64,000 nucleotides of DNA from Cycas panzhihuaensis (Eukaryota; Cycadophyta), in contig CM041465.1 of the NCBI GenBank assembly GCA_023213395.1, positions 41,361,741-41,425,740 of the forward strand, given 5' to 3'. The number at the start of each line of letters is the position of its first letter. The stretch's first letter is position 1. Below the pieces are notes generated by a model. That model did not search any database. It was given only the letters and a program-made list of their open reading frames with translations, and had not been told where the DNA came from. The position numbers were made by a program, and so were the translations under genes. Shown piece after piece: positions 25,741 through 35,670 of the stretch.

Positions 25741-28700
25741 AGTTTGAAGGATGGTGAAATATGGTACATTGATTTAGGAGCTTTACGACATATGACCAGT
25801 TGGGAAGATTAGTTCGAGACTCTAAAACCCTATTATTTTAATAAATCAGTTGAACTTAGAGATAAATACCCACTTGATATAAAGGGGTTTGGAACCATCA
25901 CCATCAATCTATAGGGAAATGTAAAAAAAATTAGAAATGTTTTGTTAGTCCCTGAATTAAAAATGAATCTCCTTTCTATTTCATAACTTAGTAAAAAGGG
26001 ACTAAGAACAATCTTTGATGAAGAAGGATATTGCCACATTATGGACATGAAGAATAATGGATAAATCATTGCAAAGGGCATAAGATATAATGATCTATAC
26101 AAACTCTTATCAGATCCTGTACTTTCCAATATGGAGGAAAAAGCTAATACTATTGTTGAAACTAGTAATAAAATTTGGCATTTGAAGTATGGACATCTCC
26201 CAATTGAGACACTAAAATTAATGAAAAAATCTAGAATAGTAAGTGGATTTCCTCATATCTCTTCTGATAACTTTTTCTGCAAAGGTTACCAACTTGGAAA
26301 ATAGCACTGACATCCATTTAAAGAAAGCACTTAGAGAGCATAGAAGTTAGAATTGATTCATACAGATCTTTATCGTCCTATCACACCACTTTCAATCAAT
26401 GGCTACAAGTATTTCCTAACCTTTATTGATGATTTTACTCAAAAAGTGTGGGTATACTTTATTCATAACAAATCAAAAGTATATGAAGTGTTTAAAGAAT
26501 TTAAGGTGAAGGTAGAAATGGAATCAGAAATAAAAATTAAATGCATTAGATCAGATGGAGGAGGTGAATATATGTCAAAAGAATTCTTGAACTATTTTAA
26601 GTTCTAGGGAATTCGTAGACAGGTCACAACTCCTTACATACCACAGTCAAATGGAGTAGTAGAAAGGAAAAATAGGACTTTGATGGAAATGGAAAGAAGT
26701 ATGGTCTATGAGAAGAATGTCCCAAAATCTTATTGGGTAGAGGCAATAAGCCTTGCTTGCTACCTGATAAATTAAATCCCAATAAAAGCTTTAAAATATA
26801 TCACCCCTAAAGAAGCCTAGATAGGTAGGAAACCTGATGTGAGTTCACTTAAAGTTTTTGGTAGTCAAGCTTCTGTTCACATACCTAATAAAAGAAGGTC
26901 TAAAATGGATGCAAAAAGCATCGAGTATATTATGATAGGCTACATCAAAAACTCTATGGCCTACAAATGCATAGATCCAAAATCCAACAAGACCTATATA
27001 AGTAGAGATGTGGTTTTCAATGAAGGAGATAGGTCAAATGAAACTGCACAAGTTAGAATAATTAAAGAAAATAAGAAAGAGACAGAATAGGAAGCTATGT
27101 CCAAAATCACTTCAGAAGAAGTACCCACTATAGAATCAGCCCCTTCTTTTTTAATCCAAACTGAGTGATAGGTGAAGTAGAATCTGTCATAGAAAACTAG
27201 TGGAAGAGATAGGCATTGAAGAAGGCACATAAAAGTAAAAGAAGTTGCTTAGATGGTTCATCAAAATAATTGAGGAAGGAAAAGGCAACATACTTAAACA
27301 TAGAACTAGAAGTTAAAAGCTAAAGGCCTTAATAAGAAAAGTCGAACCTCAGAATTTCCAAGAAGCCAAAGATCAACATGTATGGAAAATAGCCATGGAC
27401 AATAAAATGGATTCAATTAAGAAGAATCAGACATGGGAATAGGTAGAATTGTTTGCCAACAAATCTATTGTCAACTACAAATGGGTCTATAAAGTCAAAG
27501 AAGGAACCAATGGCAAAGTAGAAAAGTATAAAGCAAGATTAGTCGTAAAGGGATACACTCAAATAACCAGAGTAGACTTCGATGAAACCTTTTCTCCTAT
27601 GGCTAAGATGAACACTGTAAGGACAATAATAACATTAACTACTGCACAGAATTAGAAAATCTCTTAGCTAGATGTAAAAACTACCTTTTAAAATAGAGAA
27701 CTAGAAGAATAAGTTTACATGAAATAGCTTGATGGATATGTTAAAGAAGGATAAGAGCATCTAGTATGTAAACTACAAAAAGTATTATATGGATTAAATC
27801 AAGCTCCTTAAGCCTAGTACATAAAATTGGATCAGTACCTATGCAAGAATAGCTTTAAATGATGTGATTTAGACCCCAGCTTGTACATAAGGAAAAAGGG
27901 TAACAAAATCACAATAATTGTTATTTATGTTGATGATATGCTTCTTACTAGGAATGATGAAGAAATCACTAAAAACATAAAAGAATAACTCAAGAAAGAA
28001 TTTAAAATGATAGACTTGGGTCTTTTAAGCTACTACTTGGGATTAGAAATAGATCAACAATAAGGTTATGTAACCCTATCCCTGTCCTAGAGCAAATACA
28101 TTAGAGATCTATTGACCAGGTTTCAAATGGAAAACTGCAATCCATGTGCCACACCCATGGAAATAAACTATGTATTAATGGCAAATGATATAAAGGAAGT
28201 AGCAAATATCACCTTATATAGGCAAATGATTGAGTGTCTGATCTATCTAACAACTACCAGGCCTAATATATCTCATTCAATGGGATTAGTATCTAGATAT
28301 ATGTAGAATCCTAAGGTAAGATACTGGAAGGTTGCAAAGAGAATTTTGAGATACTTGAAAGGAACAACAAACCTAAAATTGATATATCCTAAAAGAGGAT
28401 CAACTAAATTATTAGGCTTTTGTGACACTAATTAAGCAGGAGACCAAGAACAAAGGAAATCAAGTGGTGGATACTATTTCTTTCTAAGCTCTTTTGTAAT
28501 CTCATGGTGCAGTAAAAAATAAGCTACTATTGTATTATCTTCCACTGAAGTAGAATATAAAATAGTTGTAACAGTAACATGTGAAGTCATCTAGTTGAGA
28601 CAGCTCTTGATCGATCTGGAACAATGGCAAATTGAAGAAACTCCTCTAAAGTGTGACAATCAGAGCACCATCAAGCTAACAAAAAACCTAGTTCTTCATA

Positions 28701-28882
28701 CAAGAACTAAGCACATAGAAGTCCATCATCATTTCATAAAGGAAAAAGTCAACAACACAGAAATTTATTTAGAATACTATCCATCTTCTAAACAACATGT
28801 ATATCTTTTGAAAAAATCCCTTAGAAAAGAGAGACTTCAATATCTAAGAAACAAATTAGACTTGTTAGAGATAAAACATTAA
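25741..28882 (+). pseudogene. Copia pol remnant of A: protease, integrase, RT, RNase H
   Basis: The protease active-site region reads WYIDLGALRHMT at about 25762-25797 (D-L-G in place of D-S/T-G). GAG-pre-integrase has H-x3-H and one visible Cys, the second pair reading C-x2-Y. The integrase core at 26353-26607 keeps HTDL, the FIDDF block and SDGGGEY. The C-terminal block is at 26839-27090. RT starts near 27370 in a shifted frame: KARLVVKGY, stops at the conserved Trp (27653-27655) and Gln (27665-27667), intact YVDD at 27926-27937, then 28112-28306. RNase H ends in a HIEVHHHFI block near 28710-28740. Not functional. Confidence 0.9.
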
Positions 28883-28889
28883 GAGAGGG

Positions 28890-29131
28890 TATTAAGATGT
28901 AATATTTTATCTAGGTTTGAAATGTAATGTTTTATCTAGGTGTAAAAAGGGGTCATGTTGAGCACCCTTAAATGTAACTTAAGTCTAAGGTAATGACACT
29001 TGGTTGTCTATCATAGATCAGTTACATTTCAATTTGTAACGGTCATCTTTAAGGATGCATATTTAAATGAGACTAGATCTCCATGGAATATAAGTCATTT
29101 CCTTACCTCATTACTGTTGAGATTGCTAACA
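28890..29131 (+). repeat. 3' LTR of A
   Basis: 242-bp copy of 23851-24092, preceded by the purine tract AAGAGAGGG (28881-28889) and followed by GCTCT. Confidence 0.95.
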
Positions 29132-29136
29132 GCTCT

Positions 29137-29220
29137 CATATCTTATTTCATCTATTTTTCATTCTCCATTGCCATTATAGGAATGTGAGTGATTTATTCC
29201 CTAGATCCATCCTTCCTTCA
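29137..29220 (+). repeat. 3' LTR of B, second part
   Basis: Continues the B LTR after A and ends CCTTCCTTCA exactly like 16480. Followed by GATAT (29221-29225). Confidence 0.92.
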
Positions 29221-29225
29221 GATAT

Positions 29226-29360
29226 GACAAAGTGTGGCTATAGTATAACTAAGATTTGACATAGTATTACCACAATATTTCCACTAATCTAGGTTATCAC
29301 CCTAATGTGGGTAATTAAGCCAAGGTAAATATGAGCCCTAATATGGGAATTATTCTAATA
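29226..29360 (-). repeat. 3' LTR of C, second part
   Basis: Matches 33890-34018 (ACAAAGTG.GGCTATAGT, CAATGTGGGTAAT-like, GGAATTATTCTAATA). It ends at the polypurine tract. Confidence 0.82.
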
Positions 29361-29372
29361 TTTCTCCCCCAT
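29361..29372 (-). promoter_or_regulatory. Polypurine tract of C
   Basis: Minus strand reads TATGGGGGAGAAA just before the LTR start, almost identical to the tract of D. Confidence 0.78.
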
Positions 29373-31510
29373 AATACCCATTTGGGGAGACTCCAAGTTT
29401 ATCTATGAATTTGATAAACTTTTTCTTTCCAAGTGCCTTTGTGAATATATCTTCCACCTATTCTTTTATGCTGTAATAGACTAATTCTAGCTTGCCTTAA
29501 TATACTAATTATCTAATGAAGTAATGTTGTGTTTCAATGTGCTTTATCTTACCATGAAATGCTAGATTCCTAGTCATCTAAATTATTCTTTGATTGTCAC
29601 AAAGTAATTAAGTGGACCCACCTATTCTTCTTATAAATCTTGAAGCAACCTTCTAAGACAAACTATTTTCGACCTTACCATAAGTGTAAATATCTCCTTA
29701 TAATCTATGCCCTCAATTTGACATAGACCTTTGCAATTAACCTTACCTTATACTTAGCAAAAGTCCCATATTATTTATACTTGGTCTTATATACCCATTT
29801 AGTCCTAATGGTATTTTTGTTAGGTGGTAGATCTACTTACTCCCATATATCATTTTTCACTAAGGCATTGTATTCGTATTTCATTACTTTCTTCTGTTCA
29901 TCTTAAGTATTAGCCTCTTCAAAGTTATAAGGCCTATTAGACTCCATAACTTGAGACATAAGTGCAAATTCACCCTTTGAGATCTTGTAGTCCTTCTCTT
30001 AAAGTCTTTGTCCAAAATATTTGAAGAGTTATGAGCCCTTTGTACCTATTTATGGATACTTTAATTTAAAGTAGAGGGTCCTACTTCATTTGCATGAGGT
30101 ACATTTTTACCTTAAGTATTTGAGTCCACCTCAACTATGATATTCTTGTCTTTATCTTTTTCAATCACTTCTTCTTAATAAAATTCATCTTCTTTAAAGA
30201 TGGCATCCCTACTTATAATAATCGTTTTGTCTTTAGAATCATAAAGTTTATAAGATCTAGAAGAGTCACAATATTCAATAAAGATACATTTCATACTATT
30301 GTCATCTAACTTTATTCTCTTTTGATCTCAGACATATGCATAAGCTATACACCTAAAAATCCTTTAAGTGTTTGATACTTGACTTATATCTTATCTAAGT
30401 TTTTTTTGGTGTAACCCACCTAACTACTTTAGTAGTACATTTATTCATCACATAGATAGTTGTATATATAACTTGAACCTAATATTTATTTCTTAGATGC
30501 TTGTACTTAAGCATACTCCTTACTATTTCAATAATTATTCTATTCTTTCTTTTAGCAACCCCATTTTATTGTGGGGTATAAGGATTTGTGAGTTATTTTT
30601 TTATGCCACAATACTTATAATAAGCTTTGAATTCATTCAAAATAAAATTTCCCCTATTGTCTAATCTTAGGATTAAAATTCTAAAGTCCACTTTGCCTTT
30701 CCACCATAGTTTTGAAGTCTATGAAACATTGTAGAGTATCTAACTTAAACTTGAGGAAGTAGACCCATATCATCCTTGTGAAGTCATTAATAAATATCAT
30801 AAAAAACATAGCACCCCTAAGTAAGGGCACATCCATTAGACCACATAAGTCTATATATATCAATTAAAAGGCCCCATTAGCCCTATAACTTTCATTGGGA
30901 AATCCTTCTCTTTGTTAGTTCACAAGTACACATTCTTTATATATTTCCTTCTTATATTTAATAGTCCGTAGTCTAATTACCATGTCTATTTTCTTCTTTA
31001 GGGCCAAACTATTGTAATTTATATGGCCAAGTCTTTTATGCCATATTTCACTATCCATATTGGTTCATACCTTTAGGGCATAATAATCTATTAGTAGAAT
31101 GACTAGCTTGAATAACCTATCACTAGTCTTTTATCCTTTGGCCATAATTTCTCTATTCCTTAGTTAATCTTTAATAGTGCATTCCCTATTATTAAAGATT
31201 ACTTTGTATTTCTATTCCATCATCTGACCCATTAAAAGTAAGTTCTTCTTAAGTGCTAAAATATTAAATACATCATTTTTGCATATCATTTCTATAAAAT
31301 TAGTTTGTATGGAGACATTTCCTTTACCAATAGCTACTTTAGTGGTGTTATCAGCAAATATAATCTCACTTTTCTTCATGTTATCCAATTCTTTGAACCA
31401 CTCTTCATTATAAGTCATGTGTGTAGAACATCTTAAATTTATGTACTTATAAGAAAGTGTTAAAAGCACTAAAAATAGATAATAAAAGGCATTCAAAGTC
31501 AATCAAGATT
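29373..31510 (-). pseudogene. Copia pol remnant of C with RT core deleted
   Basis: Minus strand. A protease-like segment at 31502-31212 has a HMTYNEEWF block and ends LLLMGQMM. The integrase finger region is worn; the core is visible at 30863-30681 (YIDLCG, FINDFTR). The RT N-terminus is near 29720-29690 (EGIDYKEIF). Directly next to it, from about 29640 down, the sequence is already the end of RNase H. The RT palm including YxDD, and much of RNase H, are therefore absent. Compared with D, roughly 1 kb is missing. Confidence 0.75.
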
Positions 31511-33638
31511 TATCCCACTTCAACTTTAGGACTTAGACAAATGTTCCAATTGGGACACAACTATCTCTAAAGTGAATTTTTATATAATGAGAGTTTAAAA
31601 ACTAAAATTTTACTAGTTTATATAAGAGACATCATGTAGGAAGCCCATAACTAGTGTCAATTTTGATCATAAAAAAGTTATATTAAATGACTTCAAATTT
31701 TGAAGTTTTATTCACTTAGTAGAGGATAGAGAAAAGAATCCAACACCTTAGACAGGACTCAATTCTAGCATAAGATGACCAAGATATGCATTAAAATGTC
31801 AAAGAAAAAATTAGCCTTTTAACACATAAGGCTCAACCATTAGAAAATACATCAAATAGAAACCAAATATAGTTATATGACTACTTATTTCATTTGGGTA
31901 GAAATATACTTTATCTTAAAGCTAACAAAACTAAGTTTTGAGTTTGCTAGTGATAGTTATAGCCATTGGAGTAGAGACAGGTGTTGATTTTGAAATAACT
32001 TCTTAGAAAATGACTTCGCACCTTTTGAAAATAACTCATGGCCATTTGAATGTAACTATATGACCTATAGATTTAGTGATAGTATCTTTAAGGAACATAA
32101 CCTTATTAGACTATTTAACTTATCAGTTGATTAACCACACAAAGGTTCTCTCTTCGAGTATATCAGTAATGAAATGGCACAACTTCATTCACTAATTCAT
32201 TGGAATAAAAGGAGATGCAAATCTGTAAGTAGTTTTTAATCCAAAGAGATAATAGGCACAAATGAAAAATGGACCATTCAAAATATTAAAGTTAGGAAAA
32301 GACAAAGTATATATATGCAACGTAATAATATTAATGTTTAATGATAGAAACACTCATTAAACTAAATGATGGAAAGACATATATGAATTTATGAACTTCT
32401 TATAATATTTTGGGCTACTGATGGAAATGATAGATGAAATACAACCTATCATAAGGATAAAGAATACACAACTAGATCTAATAGAAAGTATATATTAAAT
32501 GATGCATATATATACATGCTGATAATATTTTTTCACAAGTCCATATATGTCAAAAGATTATAACCATAGATACCAATATCTATGCAAAAATGCGAGATTA
32601 AATGTAGATATCAATTAGACTTTACGAAGATAAACTTTACATAGATGGGTCTATGTAATTAATTTTACACTATGTATGATGTAAAGTCAAAATTTTACGT
32701 TAATATATTATATGGTTCTCGTTAAATGAAAAATAAGATAGCCACAAATATTAACTCCATGCAGAGAACGAAGGAGACATAACTTGAAGGGTTCAAATGT
32801 AAGTGGTCTTGAAGATGCTAAGACTAAACTTAATCAAAGCCCAAGATTACTTATTAACTTTAGAAACATTTGAGTAAATGCAAATATTTGTGATAAAGCC
32901 AAATGGATGTCAATATGGAATGAAATACTATTTGCGAGTAGATGGAGGAAAATGGAGATAAAGAGGCATAGATATCAAATGGAATTGAAGTTGCTAAGAT
33001 TTCCCAAATCTCATCATAGATACAGGCATTAAGTGCCTTAATAAGTGTCTTGATGGTATAATCATATTAGTGTTCTTCTAGCTTTAAGATTAAGGCAACA
33101 TTTTTCTAAATAGGCTCACAAGGAATATAAGGTTTATAAAGAGGAACTAAGCAAATCTAATCATCTATAGGTAGGCAGAGAATATTATGGGCCAAAGGGT
33201 AGTTGGAGTGGATGCAAATATAAATATAGATATAGACTATAGGAAGAAATATCTTTATGAATGCTTAAATGGAGTATTGTTCCATAGGTCCAACACAAGT
33301 TAACATACAAAGGTGAGATAAATGATATAGCATATAGATACACAACATCAATACAAGTGTAGATATACTTATAAGGGCAATGCAGGAACTAGACAAGGAA
33401 GGCCAGATGTAAATCTTGCAACATATTCAATCATACACATAGATGCTGAATTTTAGAGACTAAATGAATATGAGAACAATTTTCAAAATGGACATAAATG
33501 AGAGATACATATACCAATAATGCATAGTTCATAGACTCTACCATAGCTCTTGAATGAGAATCCTCAAAATCTTATCCAACTTGGTTTTTAGAAATTAATT
33601 TTATAAATAGGAAAGATGGATTTGAATGCTTAAATGGA
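31511..33638 (-). other. Gag/leader zone of C, nothing recognisable
   Basis: 2.1 kb between protease and PBS. Gag should lie here but I cannot recognise it. AT-rich, no long open frame on either strand. Confidence 0.5.
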
Positions 33639-33650
33639 GCCTTAATACCA
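33639..33650 (-). promoter_or_regulatory. Primer binding site of C (degenerate)
   Basis: Minus strand reads TGGTATTAAGGC, resembling TGGTATCAGAGC, two bases from the LTR. Confidence 0.75.
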
Positions 33651-33652
33651 AA

Positions 33653-34018
33653 TGATACAATTAAGGGATGGAGGAAACAAAATAAGAATGCAAAAAGGAG
33701 ATAACCATCAATCACATCAGAATGGTGATGTTATCATATATATCATGACCAAGATGGAAATTGATCAAGTCATCCACTTTTTCCCATGAATAAATAAGTA
33801 AGACTAAGTAATATATGGCACGTCACTCAAAGTTGATTATGAATTGGGATTAACAAATGTCAAATATAATGCCATCAAGATTTGATAAAGTGCTGCTATA
33901 GTGTAGTTAAGATCTAACATAGTGTCTCCAAAATATCTCTACCAATCTAAGTTATTACCCCAATGTGGGTAATCAACCTAAGCCAAATAGGAGCCCTAAT
34001 ATAGGAATTATTCTAATA
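33653..34018 (-). repeat. 5' LTR of C
   Basis: 366-bp LTR copy, uninterrupted. It preserves the pre-insertion version of the site where B landed in the other LTR (about 33877-33895). Confidence 0.83.
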
Positions 34019-34654
34019 ATTATAATAATGAAACGAAACCATAGGGTCCCTATCTTTTACACCTCTAAGTTAAGTTATTTAGACTAAGCCACAACCTTGA
34101 TAGTTAATTCCTATACCTCCCCCCTATTCATTAGCTTGTCTTTGAGTTTTTATTATTCCCCATTATGGCTATGAATTTCTATACTAATAGTAAGAGTTAA
34201 AGGAACCCAAGAGTTTATGTTATAGCATAGGTCATATGTGAGCATAAGGGAACTATCCTTACTAGTGTTGGCTTCTTTATTATATAAGAAACTAATGATA
34301 AAGTTGGCTATTTAATTGTTATTAGGTCTCTTATTGATGTTCTTAACTTTCATTATATACCCATCAATTTATTTTTAGATTTCTAAATTATAGTATACTA
34401 ACTCACTCGTGTTTACCAAATTCATTTAAGCCACTTGTATGATTTGCTTAGTAATGTCACTTCCCTATTAGCACACTTTATGTCTATTACCATTCAACAC
34501 ATCTCAAGAATCCAAAATATTAAAACTAACTCACTTATTACCGATAAAATTGATCACCATCACTTATAGCCTACTCATCATAAGTTGGGGGCATTTATTA
34601 CTTTGCTTACAAGTCAAAACAAATTACTCTTCCCCTAAGACCTATATTTGGTAG
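34019..34654. other. Old host sequence right of C, no clear domain
   Basis: Originally adjacent to 15977. Contains a partly readable plus-strand stretch (about 34190-34650) with stops, no diagnostic motif. Probably internal Gypsy sequence of J. Confidence 0.4.
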
Positions 34655-35670
34655 CTTTCTCTCTTCATAATAAAAGTAAACTATGATTTTGAAAAGACAT
34701 CTATTAAAGAGACTAAACTATGATAGTCATATCCACCCTTAGTAATGGATCCTTCTCTCCATAATGAGGGTAAACTATAACTCTGAAAATCCATCTACTA
34801 AATAGTCTAAACTATGGTAGTCATATTTATCCCTAGTGATAGATTTCTCTCTTCACAACAAGAATAAACTATGACTTTGAAAAGTCACTAAAGAGTATAA
34901 AATATGATAGTCATATCCACCCCTAATGATGGATTATTCTCTCTATAATAAGGGTAAACTATGACTCTACAAAGGCATCTACTAAAGAGTCTAAACTATG
35001 GTAGTTATATATATTTTTAGCAATGGATTTATCTCTCTATAATAAGGATAAACTATAACTCTAAAAATTCACCTAATAAAGAGTCTAAACTATGGTAATC
35101 AAATCCACCCCTAGTGATAGATATCTTTCTCCATAACAAAAATAAACTATGACTCTAAAATACCATCTACTAAAGAGTCTAAATTATGGTAGTTATATTC
35201 ATTCCTAGTAATGGATTTCTCTCTTCACATTGAGAATAAACTATGACTCTAATAAAACACCTACTAAAGAGTCTAAACTATTGTATTTATATCCACCCTT
35301 AGAGATCGATCTTTTTCTCAACAACAAGAATAAACTACAACTCTAAAAATCCACCCACTAAAGACTCTAAAATATGGTAGTCATATCCACCTCTAGGGAT
35401 AGATTTCTCTCTCTATAATAAGAATAAACTATGACTCTAAAAAGCTACCTACTAAAAACTCTAAACTATGGTAGTCATACCCACCCCTAATGATAGATTC
35501 CTTACTCTACAATGGGCATAAACTATGATTTCAGAAACCCATATACTAAATAGGATAAACTATGATAGTCATATTTATTCCTAGTAATGGATGTTTCACT
35601 CTATAATGAGGATAAACTATGGCTCTGAAAACCCACCTACTAAAGATCCTAAACTATGGTAGCCCCAATC
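34655..35670. repeat. Tandem array, about 11 copies of a 94-bp unit
   Basis: The motif CTAAACTATGGTAGTCATAT recurs with its AAACTATG core at about 34715, 34809, 34899, 34993, 35087, 35180, 35274, 35369, 35463, 35557 and 35651, giving a mean spacing of 93.7 bp. Each unit also has TAAACTATGACTCT, a CCTACTAAAGAGT block and a GATTTCTCTCT block. Copies differ by roughly 10-20%. Related single motifs occur at 14440-14900, on the other side of the C insertion. It may be an amplified 3' region of the old Gypsy element. Confidence 0.88.

Larger units (their letters stand above)
23851..29131 (+). mobile_element. Ty1/Copia element A, plus strand, complete
   Basis: 5.28-kb plus-strand Copia with 242-bp LTRs (23851-24092, 28890-29131), PBS, gag-pol and a perfect target duplication GCTCT (23846-23850, 29132-29136). 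It lies inside the 3' LTR of B. Both LTRs start TATTAAGATG and end GCTAACA, so the termini are TA...CA instead of TG...CA. I count about 15 differences between the LTRs (about 6%). The polyprotein stays in one frame from 24796 to about 27150, then shifts once; decay is otherwise by stop codons. It is the innermost and youngest of the C-B-A nest and is related to E. Confidence 0.95.
16170..29220 (+). mobile_element. Ty1/Copia element B, plus strand, contains nested A
   Basis: Plus-strand Copia with a 5' LTR at 16170-16480, PBS 16483-16494, leader, gag, pol, a poly-G polypurine tract and a 3' LTR from 23622. That 3' LTR is cut by element A and resumes at 29137-29220. The LTR is 311 bp, TGAAAGAG...CTTCA. 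Target duplication GATCT (16165-16169) / GATAT (29221-29225) has one mismatch. The undisturbed LTR of C at about 33880 shows the empty site, CAAGATTTGATAAAG, which supports the insertion. By eye LTR divergence is about 11-12%. Without A the element is about 7.8 kb. Confidence 0.93.
15978..34018 (-). mobile_element. Ty1/Copia element C, minus strand, host of nested B and A
   Basis: Minus-strand Copia. Its 5' LTR is at 33653-34018 with a PBS at 33639-33650. Its 3' LTR is split: 15978-16169 and 29226-29360, separated by element B. The polypurine tract (29361-29372) and pol remains (29373-31510) lie between. The LTRs share the GAATGCAAAAAGGAGATAAC block (16010 and 33690 regions) and CCAATGTGGGTAAT-like blocks (29310 and 33960 regions). 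Both begin TA rather than TG in element orientation (TATTAGAATAATTCC). I could not find a matching target duplication at 15973-15977 and 34019-34023. The central RT is missing. This is the oldest layer of the nest. Confidence 0.85.

Noticed and set aside
15973-34023. Target duplication for element C
   Set aside because: GTTAC (15973-15977) and ATTAT (34019-34023) do not match; boundaries may be off by a few bases or the site has decayed.
34655-35670. CRISPR-like array
   Set aside because: Units are contiguous 94-bp tandem repeats with no unique spacers; plant nuclear context.
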